From Nemertoderma westbladi (lineage: Eukaryota > Xenacoelomorpha > Nemertodermatida > Nemertodermatidae), in the NCBI GenBank assembly GCA_032718475.1, contig JAUCBJ010000092.1, positions 1 through 62,654 of the forward strand: a stretch of 62,654 nt of DNA, written 5' to 3'. Below are positions 19,263 to 28,496 of the stretch, in pieces; the first letter of the stretch is position 1; every line of letters begins with the position of its first letter. A model generated the notes under the pieces. The model saw only the letters and a list, made by a program, of their open reading frames with translations. It did no database searches and was not told where the DNA came from. The position numbers and the translations under genes are program-made.

Positions 19263-19403
19263 ATGAAGATGAGTGCACTGCTGGTACTCACGGATGCATT
19301 GAAAGTGCCACTACAAATGGAAATTGTACAAACATTGCGGGAAGCTACCAATGTGATTGTAAACCTGGTTTCATACCAACCGCTAATCCACAGATATGCC
19401 AAG
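19263..19403 (+). CDS. EGF exon 6 (calcium-binding EGF domain)
   Basis: A 141-nt, phase-1 exon with the same protein sequence as exons 2 and 4, 751 bases after exon 5 starts, the same spacing as exons 1 to 2. Intact acceptor (AATCTACAG) and donor. Both flanking introns match unit 1 almost exactly. Confidence 0.84.
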
Positions 19404-20499
19404 GTAATCAATTATTTATTTAGGATTTCTTAGTGCAGTTATCAATTGGAGAAGGTTATATTTCGTAATTGTGGTATTAACTCTAAAGAAATGATTCATA
19501 AACTGAAATATATGTAACTGACAATAATATAATATTGTTGTTAGAGAGACTTGTCAGGACGGTATTTGTTAATATAATATTTTGTAATGATTGGCTGATA
19601 GTCTACTTTTACTTATATTGGCTATACGTTTTTGAGCAATTGTGGTATATTGTCATACTTTTGATAATTTATTTGCTGTAATATATATAGTATTAATATA
19701 AACTGTTTACTTTCATGACATTGTAGGGCCAATATAAAATATGTATTTAATTCATCACGGTTGAAAAGTCGATAATACGTTGAAGTCAAGTATATAATTA
19801 CTTTTCAACCGCTGTTGGAAAGTAGTTTTAATGAGAATTTAGCACAGAAAAGTTGTTTAAAATGTTTTCAGCCATGGTTGCGATGTAGTTATAAAAAGTT
19901 TCAGAAAAGGTCGAAAATAGTTCTCATGAGATTTTTGCAATGAAAAGTAGATGTCGTGAGTTTTCTGTTCAGCCAAGTTCTAAAAAACATTTTAATGATA
20001 TTTCACGCTGAAATGTTGTTAACGTTTTTTCATTCAATGATGTTGTTGCAAAGTAGTTTAATGAGTTTTAGTAACAAGTTGAGAAATCTTTTGAATGATA
20101 TTTTAGTGATGATAAATATCATGAACAGATTTGTTGTATGCATCCATTGATCATGTGGCATCTATGATTTGATGAATAGGATTTGTGTTGTTTTTACATA
20201 CCTACCAACTGACAGTAAGGTTTTACTTCCTGATTTACAAATAACTACAAATCGAAATTGTACAAACATTGTGGGAAGCCATGGTTGCGAAGTAGTTTTA
20301 GTGACACCTGAAAGGCTGTTTAAAGAGTTTTCAACGAAGATTGCAAAGTAGTTTTCAATATATTTATGTAATAAACATAGGATTTATAAGGATATATTTT
20401 ATGTAGTTAGTTTACGGTTTTTTATTCAGCACCCGCTGCTCATTTTAATAAATTATCACCACAATAATATAAATCATTATTATAAATTATATTCAATAG

Positions 20500-20640
20500 A
20501 TGAAGATGAGTGCACGGCTGGTACTCATGGATGCAATGAAAGTGCCACTACAAATGGAAATTGTACAAACATTGTGGGAAGCTACCAATGTGATTGTAAG
20601 CCTGGTTTCATACCAACCGCTAATCCACAGATATGCCAAG
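20500..20640 (+). CDS. EGF exon 7 (calcium-binding EGF domain)
   Basis: A 141-nt, phase-1 exon. Asn replaces Ile at residue 13 (HGCNESA); Thr23, Val26 and Pro39. Six cysteines and splice sites are intact. The Asn13 change is shared only with exon 8, so these two form a subgroup near the 3' end of the array. Confidence 0.84.
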
Positions 20641-21297
20641 GTAATCAATTATTTAGCATTACTTAGCACAAAAAAGTTGTTTAAAATGTTTTCAGCCATG
20701 GTTGCGAAGTAGTTATAATAAGTTTCAGAAAAGGTCGAAAATAGTTCTCATGAGATTTTTGCAATAAAATGTAGATGTAGTGAGTTTTCTGTTCAGCCAA
20801 GTGTTCTAAAAAACATTTTAATGGTATTTCGTGCTGAAGTGTGATTCAAAGTAGTTTAATGAGTTTTTGGAACAAGTTGAGAAATCTTTTGAATGATATT
20901 TTGATGATGATAAATACCATGAACAGATTAGTTGTATGCACCCATTAATCATGTGGAATCTGTGATTTGATCAATAGGATTTGTGTTGTTTTTACATACC
21001 TACCAACTGACAGTAAGGTTTTTCTTCCTAATTTACAAATAACTACAAATGGAAATTGTACAAACATTGTGGGAAGCTATGGTTGCGAAGTAGTTTTAGT
21101 GACACCTGAAAGGCTGTTTAAAGAGTTTTCAACGAAGATTGCAAAGTATTTTTCAATATATTTATGTAATAAACATAGGGTTTACATGGATATATTTTAT
21201 GTAATTAGTTTACGGTTTTTTATTCAGCACCCGCTGCTCATTTTAATAAATTATCACCACAATAATATAAATCATTATTATAAATTATAATCAATAG

Positions 21298-21438
21298 ATG
21301 AAGATGAGTGCACGGCTGGTACTCATGGATGCAATGAAAGTGCCACTACAAATGGAAATTGTACAAACATTGCGGGAAGCTACCAATGTGATTGTAAACC
21401 TGGTTTCATACCAACCGCTAATCCACAGATATGCCAAG
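21298..21438 (+). CDS. EGF exon 8 (calcium-binding EGF domain)
   Basis: A 141-nt, phase-1 exon with Asn13 as in exon 7, but Ala26 as in exons 2, 4 and 6. The acceptor is AATCAATAG and the donor GGTAATCAATT. It is followed by the type-1 intron sequence. Confidence 0.84.
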
Positions 21439-22438
21439 GTAATCAATTATTTAATTAGGATTACTTAGTGCAGTTATCAATTGGAGAAGGTTATATTTCG
21501 TAATTGTGGTATTAACTCTAAAGAAATAATTCATGAACTGAAAAATATGTAACTGACAATAATATAATATTGTTGGTAGAGAGGCTTGTCAGGATGGTAT
21601 TTGTTTATATAAAATTTTGTAATGATTGGCTGATAGTCTACTTTTACTTATATTGGCTATATGGTTTTGAGCATTTGTGGTATATTGTCATACTTTTGAT
21701 AATTTATTTGCTCTATTATATATAGTATTAATATAAACTGTTTACTTTCATGACATTGTAGGGCCAATATAAAATATGTATTTAATTCATCATGGTTGAA
21801 AAGTCGATAATACGTTGAAGTCAAGTATATAATTACTTTTCAACCAATGTTGGAATGTAGTTTTAATGAGAATTTAGCACAGAAAAGTTGTTTAAAATGT
21901 TTTCAGCCATGGTTGCGATGTAGTTATAAAGAGTTTCAGAAAAGGTCGAAAATAGTTCTCATGAGATTTTTGCAATGAAAAGTAGATGTCGTGAGTTTTC
22001 TGTTCAGCCAAGTTCTAAAAAACATTTTAATGGTATTTCGCGCTGAAGTGTGTTTCAAAGTAGTTTAATGAGTTTTAGGAACAAGTTGAGAAATCTTTTG
22101 AATGATATTTTGGTGATGATAAATACCATGAACAGATTAGTTGTATGCAACTATTGATCATGTGGCATCTATGATTTGATCAATAGGATTTGTGTTGTTT
22201 TTACATACCTACCAACTACTTACCAGTAAGTTTTTCTTCCTGATTTACAAATAAATAATTAAATTAATAATAATGATTTCTACCTCAAGCTTTTATACCA
22301 GATGTATAATATTTACATAGAGAATATTGAGATAATATATTAATTATTTTTCGGTGTTTATTAATTCCCCACTGCTAATTGCAATAAATTATTACCACAA
22401 TAATATAAAATCATTATTATAAATTATATAATCAATAG

Positions 22439-22579
22439 ATGAAGATGAGTGCACTGCTGGTACTCACGGATGCATTGAAAGTGCCACTACAAATGGAAAT
22501 TGTACAAACATTGTGGGAAGCTACCAATGTGATTGTAAACCTGGTTTCATACCAACCGCTAATCCGCAGATATGCCAAG
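22439..22579 (+). CDS. EGF exon 9 (calcium-binding EGF domain), last before fibrinogen exon
   Basis: Last 141-nt, phase-1 exon: Ile13, Thr23, Val26, Pro39. Its downstream intron departs from the repeated type soon after GGTAATCAATTAATTG, consistent with the original single-copy boundary of the array. Joining its final G to the GT of the fibrinogen exon keeps the frame (Gln-Gly-Val-Cys). Confidence 0.84.
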
Positions 22580-23736
22580 GTAATCAATTAATTGTAGCTT
22601 TACTTATTATAGCAGTTAACTATTAGGGAAGCTTCTCTTTCCTAATTTCGGTATTTACTCTAAATAAATAATTCATATAAATTGAAATATATATTGCAAG
22701 GTTCAATAATTTTCGTGCACAATAAAATCAATTGATTAAGATTAATTAAGAAAACTATATGAACAATGTGAAATAAATTCGAAATTTAATTTTAGATTTA
22801 GACAAATGTGTAATTTACAAATTGTATAATTAATATTATTACAAAATTGATTGCATGAGTTATATCTATGTAACTTTAATATATACCAGTCACCACAGCA
22901 ATTTAAGCAAGGGCTGACTGACTATATATCATTCAACAATATAATTTAATGTTTAAAGTTTCGAGTTTAATCATTGCCACAATTAATGAGTTCATCAATA
23001 ATTTGATTGATATATTTCGCTCTACATATATAACTGACAACAATATAATATTGTTGTTAGAGAGGCTTGTCAGGATGGTAATTGTTAAAAATCATTCAGT
23101 ATTGCAATATCTTCTATTGAAATAGCGCATTAGTTTTTACGGTGAAGGACGCACCAAGGATGTACCTAGGTGTAGCCGAATGTTTTGTACCACGATAGAC
23201 CCAGAGATCTTTGTGGTTTGAATTTCGAAACTGTTTTTCAAGTATGCATATATTGAATCTGGGAAGGAAATGTGTTATTATTATTATTATTGAAGCACAT
23301 TAAGTAAAAAACCTTACCTTAGATGGAGCGAACTGGGTAAGACTGTTTACAACCACATGACAAGCCTAATAATAGACATCAGCTTACTGACTGGCATGAA
23401 CTGTTTAAAACATTTCAAAGTAATTGCATGTCGACCCATCATGGCTGCTTGTTTTGCAAAATCTTGAAAATGTTTTATATATGCACACGCAGCTAGTCGC
23501 CAGTCGTCAACATGCAAAAACGTAATTGGAAAGCAAGTTTGCGGTTGTGTTTCCCTGTGGTTAAATAAGTACATTCTCAGGTCTCATTTTCATTTCATTA
23601 GCCTTTCTTGCACCCTTTGGGTTTTTCTGGCTTAGCTACTTGAGACTCTTCAGTAGTCATCGTAAGGAAGTATGTATGTGGGGGCATCAATGTTTATTAT
23701 CGCACAAATGTACAATTAAATTGTTATTTGTTTTAG
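22580..23736 (+). other. Intron between EGF exon 9 and the fibrinogen exon
   Basis: About 1.16 kb without a gene. It contains an AT-rich stretch, a short relic of array intron near 23035-23085 (ATATTGTTGTTAGAGAGGCT) and ends with the acceptor TTGTTTTAG at 23736. The frames on either strand here are short and unconvincing. Confidence 0.6.
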
Positions 23737-24344
23737 GTGTCTGTCCCTCAGTTTTCCAACATAATATTTTTGCTACTGATTCAAATGGTCTCAATGGATA
23801 TCAACTCCTTGACTATTCTACACCAGGAGGCCCTTGGATTATAATACAGCGCCGTGTAGATGATTCAGTGGATTTTTTCAGAGGTTGGACTGAATACGAA
23901 TCTGGATTTGGAGAACTAACCAATAATTTTTGGTTAGGTTTGAAAAGTATACACCATCTCACTGCTGGAGAAGTTGGGCTACGCATCGATATATGTGATG
24001 GACAAGGAACATGGGCTTTTGCAGAGTATTCTTCATTTGAGGTAAAATCAAGTATTGATTACAGAATGGACATTTTGGGATACAACAGCTCTTCAACAGC
24101 CGGAGATTCACTAGGGATGCATAATAGGAACCCATTCACAACTAAAGATAGAGATGAAGATAGTTGGGGTGGCGGTAATTGTGCTGATTATTATAGAGGG
24201 GCATGGTGGTACATAACTCCATCAATGCATCAGAGCAACTTGAATGGTGTCTACGGTGCCCAAGAACCGTTCCATGGCCCTTTTTGGTCGACATTCACTG
24301 GTGAGAGTCCAGCATATGGAATTGAAATGAAAATAAAGATTTAG
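23737..24344 (+). CDS. Fibrinogen-like C-terminal domain exon of the EGF-fibrinogen gene
   Basis: The phase-1 exon begins after TTGTTTTAG and ends with TAG at 24342-24344, about 202 residues, close to a whole fibrinogen-like domain in a single exon. Seen: GGPWIIIQRRVDDSVDFFRG, WTEYESGFGELTNNFWLGL, the calcium-site region DRDEDSWGGGNCADYYRG, then AWWYITPSMHQSNLNGVYG. Such domains bind sugars or acetyl groups in ficolins and other fibrinogen-related proteins. Unusually, the Cys that normally follows WWY is absent (ITPSMHQ), and so is the N-terminal CD motif before GG-W, so the two standard disulfides are incomplete. With the EGF exons it forms the C-terminal end of a secreted or surface protein. 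The 5' exons lie upstream, perhaps beyond the Polinton. Confidence 0.88.
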
Positions 24345-24520
24345 TTGGTAACACTAGGAAGATAACTACTGTATTTCGGTGATGTTATAACTTAAAATAT
24401 GTGTATAATAGGGAGATTCAAAAAGAACCAAATTATATCTGTGTTTCTCAGTTCTCAATAGATATTTTTGAAATGTTTAGTTATAATAGTTATTGTTTTT
24501 GCATAGAAATACTTACAATG

Positions 24521-24671
24521 AACAGAGAATATCACCCTGTTCTAGGAGTGATATACGATATATCAACATGAAGCAAATAAACCGTGGCCGAAGGCCGATG
24601 TTGTTATATAAAGTTTATTTGCTGAAGGATGATATATCGTATATCACTTCTAGGACAGGTGATATTCTGTT
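24521..24671. mobile_element. Short inverted-repeat element (hairpin)
   Basis: About 55-base arms are inverted copies: the left contains GAATATCACC...GTGATATACGATATATCA...CAAATAAAC and the right arm mirrors it with few changes. The central loop is GTGGCCGAAGGCCGATG. The left arm includes AATAAA at 24576-24581, which could serve the fibrinogen gene as a polyadenylation signal about 230 bases after its stop; this is inference. The frame at 24493-24714 is not a gene. Confidence 0.7.
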
Positions 24672-25159
24672 GTACGTGTTTTCGATAAGGCGTTCTAAAC
24701 TGTGTAGGTCATGACGGCGGAATTTACTAGGTAATTTGAGTGTTTAGTTACAAAGCACAAACACACTGGAAATTTAATGTAAATGCCAATATTTATAAAA
24801 TTAACTTTAATTTGTTTTCCACTAAACCATCAAATTGATTGCATGTTAAATATTATAGAACGTTGTTAGCTAGTACCAAATATTGAATATTTAGCTATTG
24901 ATTTTGCTTAAATTAATATCGTTATAATGTGTCTCTATTTTTTCCAAACCTTTTTTTGCTATTTTATTATGAAGTCATTTGTCGAAATTTTCTTTCTAAT
25001 TTGATAGGTGATTTTCGACAATAATGACATTTTCTATAAAAAGTCCTAGAATCCCATCCAGAATTGATTTTGGCTTTGTAACTTAAACATTCAAATTACC
25101 TAGTAAATTCCGACGTCATGATCCACAGTTTAGAACGCCTTATCGAAAACACGTACAAC
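24669..25159. mobile_element. MITE-like element with about 85-bp terminal inverted repeats
   Basis: The left end GTTGTACGTGTTTTCGATAA and following 65 bases reappear inverted at the right end (...CGAAAACACGTACAAC, ending 25159), including the segment GGAATTTACTAGGTAATTTGA. The roughly 320-base interior is AT-rich with no ORF, so the element is nonautonomous. It abuts the preceding hairpin element with a three-base overlap. I could not identify a target duplication. Confidence 0.78.
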
Positions 25160-25823
25160 GCAATAATGAATTTATAATTATTATATTTCCAGAATATAGT
25201 TTTCTAAAATTTGTTAAAGTATTGGAAAAATGAGTGATTATATATTATAAATTTAACAAAAAATAGTTGCCTCCAGTCCGCCTCCAGTCCCGCAGGGCTG
25301 CATGGCCTTGTAGTTCTTGTAGTTCATGTTGTAGTTGCTTATTTATTTATCCTAAAACGTAAAGTTGAGCTATAAAAACAATATTTTGTAGCTAAAACTG
25401 CTATGTGGTAAAAATAAATCTTTATTCCTTATTGATGTTTTATTAAGTTTTTAAATGTTTAAATTGATGTTTTACAATTGCTTCAACCCTATTAAATTAA
25501 ACCCCCCCGGGGGTGGGGAGGGGGGGGGGGGTGGGGGAGTGTCAATATTAACCCCAGTTGGGAATCTAAAATTTTATGAGTTTTCATAAAAATCTATTGT
25601 CTTCTTAATAGTGAAAAAGCTTTTCAAAAATATTGGGAAGTTTTCGAGTTATAGCACCATTTTTAACCCTACTTTTGGCACTTTTTTCAGATGTTTTTTG
25701 AAAATTACATTTCATGAAATATGATTTGTAACCGATTGTAACGATGTAACTGAACACCGATGTTTTGGTGTTTGCAATTAGATGGAATTCATATAAATTA
25801 ATTTAGAAACTTAAAAACTTGCT
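25160..25823. other. Noncoding stretch with a C/G homopolymer block
   Basis: I see no gene. At 25501-25540 a CCCCCCCGGGGG tract is followed by two more G runs. The rest is AT-rich and forms the left flank of the LTR element. Confidence 0.6.
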
Positions 25824-25828
25824 TTTTC

Positions 25829-26407
25829 TGTGAGTGGATTCATTTCCGCCTCACCAAACCCCCATAAAGTGGGAAAGAGCGCCTCTAAGCAATATTGGGA
25901 GCACGAGGTTGATTACCAATCAACCTCGTGTCACCCCAGTAAACGGGGACAATAGGCCCTAGAGAACACACACACAATAGGGGTCAGGGGTTACACCCTT
26001 GATAGAGAGAGAGAGCAACAGGGGCAAAGGGAAGCCCTCCAGGAGAGGCAGAGGGCGCCAACAGGGTTATTAGCCAATAGGGTGGGGGGGGGGGGGGGGG
26101 GGGCATCGACTGGGTAAAGCAATATGGCCAACTGTGCAATATATTACCGGTTGGTGCTTTCTCATTCAGTCAGTTTACTCAGTCATTAGTTTACCGCGGA
26201 CCGGCCACATAGTTTGACCGTCGTTGCGGTGCTGTATGCATTATCCTACCGGTACCTGTATCTACCAATTATTGCTATCATCTATATTACAATATTATAC
26301 TTCAGTTGAACACCGAACTCAGACCTTTATATTATATCATATCCATCCATCAGCCCGCTGTGACGCGTATTAACTATAACCGGTCGGGATCCATTGATCC
26401 CGTCACA
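25829..26407 (+). repeat. 5' LTR
   Basis: 579 bases from TGTGAG to GTCACA. It contains a 29-base perfect hairpin (25902-25930), a CCCC-AGTAAAC-GGGG stem after it, a 20-base G run near 26083-26102 that is absent from the 3' LTR, and a terminal palindrome GGGATC-CATT-GATCCC (26386-26401). It presumably carries promoter and polyadenylation signals. I do not identify a definite TATA box. Confidence 0.92.
25902..25930 (+). promoter_or_regulatory. Conserved LTR stem-loop
   Basis: CACGAGGTTGATT, loop ACC, AATCAACCTCGTG: thirteen perfect pairs. It is present unchanged in the 3' LTR (36404-36432). In the related solo LTR (37865-37893) it has a compensatory pair change (C-G to T-A) and a loop change (GCC). 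Function unknown; it could act in RNA, or as a palindromic protein-binding site in DNA. Confidence 0.75.
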
Positions 26408-26460
26408 GTCGAACTATAAACCAACGCAATAAACTGTGACCACTAGAGTAAAGAGTAAAG

Positions 26461-27624
26461 ATGAGTCGAGAAGAAAAGACGACACCGCCGCGGACCCCGG
26501 ACGGCGATCTAACGATCCGCGAGGCCGCGGCGCGACGGTGCCGACCCACGACGCCGGACCCATCGACAACGGGCGACCCGGCGACCAGAGATGAGGGGGG
26601 CCGTCTACAACCAGAGGATGAGTCGAGAGGAGGGAAAGACGAGTCGGGAGAGGAGAGAGACGAGTCGACACACAGCGGCGGTCGACGTGCCGAAGTCGCC
26701 GGCCAGCCACAGGCCGAGGGCGACGGACGGCCCACCGGAACGGCGATGGTGGGACCGACGGTACGACGCTGGACCCGGAGAGATAGAGGAGACGTCGGCG
26801 ATGAGGACGTCGGGGTCAGCGATCGACTTCGACGGGCCTACAACGCGAACCGGAAGCTACTTAAAGAGGCCAAAGAGGGGGCCCAGATAAACGAGGTAAA
26901 CTTGAAGAGACTGCTAGGTGAGTCGAACGGACATTTTGACCATTTACTGCATTTTGGGCAGAAAGAACTAGCGGAAGAGAGAGCGAAAGGGGTTGCCAGC
27001 GAACTGCTTGAACTATGGGAATGTGGGGGCATGGTGCCTAGTGTAGTGTACATAGGGCCATACTTAGTCGATGCCCGGGGAGCAAAATTATTGGGTTGGA
27101 AGAGACCTGAGGAGGGCGAATCCGAGGTTAGCCCCGAGGATTCGGTCTCGTCGGTCGGAGGAAGTTCCGGGAGGCGGGGGAAAGTTGGTGGGACGGGGGG
27201 GCGACGGGAGTCTGTCGCAACCGATAAGTCTGCTACATCCTCCGAAAAAGAAAGAAGGGTGCGGGAGATAAATCTGACGTATGAATTAGAAATGGTGGCG
27301 AATGAGCAGAATGAGTTAGAGAGACAATTGAGAGAGGAAACCACATTTTCAGAGAGGTGAGGAGAGTTGGCGAGGGAGTATAGAGAGAGCGCCGAGGAGT
27401 GTAGAAAGAGAGCCAAGGAGTGTAGAGAGCGGGAGATGAGCGAGCCGGCGAGGCGGTTTGAGATGGTTGCGAGAAGGGCAGAGTTGGCCGAGCAGAGTAC
27501 ACGAGAGAGAGAAATAGAGGATAAGCGCGTGCGGGATGATTTGCGTGCCCAGCTAGAGAGGCTTACACAATATCAAGCCAAACTGAATCAGCGCCGACTA
27601 GAACTGGCGCGGTTGGAACTATAA
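26461..27624 (+). CDS. Gag-like ORF of the LTR element, interrupted by one TGA
   Basis: The first 299 codons run from ATG 26461 to TGA at 27358-27360. The same frame continues open to 27624, so one in-frame TGA splits a product of about 387 codons. The N-terminal 110 residues are acidic/basic, disordered and Gly/Arg/Thr-rich. A helical region (DRLRRAYNANRKLLKEAKE, about 122-175) and LLELWECGGMVPSVVYIGP follow. The region around and after the TGA is a long charged coiled coil (EYRESAEECRKRAKECRERE, LRAQLERLTQYQAKLNQRRL). Coiled coils and helical domains are usual in gag. The TGA may be mutation or readthrough. The internal frames on the other strand are shadows. Confidence 0.6.
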
Positions 27625-27628
27625 GAGA

Positions 27629-28496
27629 GTGAGACCCCACTTACAGACACCGGGCGAGAGAACCAGAACTGGTGTAGCCGTATGGGCGGGGGGGGGGGGG
27701 GGTAGTAGTAGTACGTTAGAAGTAGTTAATATTAATAGTACCGTAGTAAATAACCCTAAACCCTTTATTACAGGAAATATTCTACCCAGTAATTTAAATT
27801 TAAATTTAAATTCAAATAATAATATTAGTTCAAATATTCAGAATAATACAAATAATTCTAATTTAAATAATTTAAATAATAATCCCGTTTCAAATTCTAA
27901 TAATTTAATTGATTTAACAAATAATATTGGGAATGGTGCTATTGATATGAACGTGTCGGACGTACATAACCCGGCAGACGGCGGCCTGGTAGGCCACTTA
28001 GTTGGTAGGCAGGAGGTAGCGGGGTTGAGCCAACCCGAGGTGGGCCTGGTAGGCCACGCAGTAGTAGAGAGAGAGGCATGGGTGAATAGACCCAACCGCA
28101 GTAGAGACAGTGCATCGACTAGAGAGGGGTGTAGAAGTGGAGTAAGAGATAGTGAAGTTAGATGTGGCGAGTGTGGGGGGGGGGGCTGCGGGCGCCCCAC
28201 CACAGAAGATTAGTGGCGAGAGAGGGGGGGTAGAGAATGCCCCACAAGAGGGGTGTAGAAGTGTAGTAAGAGATAGTGAAGTTAGAAGTGGCGGGTGGGG
28301 AGGGGCTACGGGCACCCCACCGCGAGAGATTAGTGGCGAGAGGGGGGGGGGGGGGGGGGCAGAGAGTGTCCCACAGGCGTCGGCGGATAATGCGCGGGCC
28401 GAGTTAGGTAAACCGCAACACCCGGCGATGGAGAGTAATAGGGGGATTGCGAGTATCCCCAAACGGCGTGCGATCGAGCAGAGAGAGGCAGGTTGA
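27629..28496 (+). pseudogene. Middle part of the gag-like region, broken at G runs
   Basis: Two overlapping frames (27629-28213 and 28152-28496) cover this stretch and share a 62-base overlap near a G run. The first has an Asn-rich low-complexity block (SNLNNLNNNPVSNSNN) after a Gly run coded by about 19 G at 27684-27702. A further run of about 18 G lies at 28341-28358. A repeated segment (GAAGTTAGATGTGGCGAGTG and its variant) appears near 28152 and 28278. Frame changes coincide with G runs, so they may be slippage during replication or an assembly problem. Confidence 0.5.

Larger units (their letters stand above)
8957..22600 (+). repeat. Tandem array of six intron-exon units carrying EGF exons
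   Basis: Six units each begin with the same intron sequence (CGTTTTTGAGCAATTGTGG, at about 8959, 10951, 12131, 17180, 19627 and 21664, with small changes). They carry one or two 141-nt EGF exons plus the same short motifs (TTTTCAGCCATGGTTGCGA; AGTAGATGTCGTGAGTTTTC). Introns as well as exons are near-identical, so the array expanded recently by unequal exchange of genomic segments. Units differ in content: units 1, 4 and 5 have two exons, the others one. Unit 3 lost the first exon position where an RTE-like element now sits. Five short truncated exon pieces also occur. Confidence 0.88.

Noticed and set aside
23347-23574. 75-codon minus-strand frame in the last intron
   Set aside because: No motif, no convincing start context, and it lies in an intron of the EGF-fibrinogen gene.
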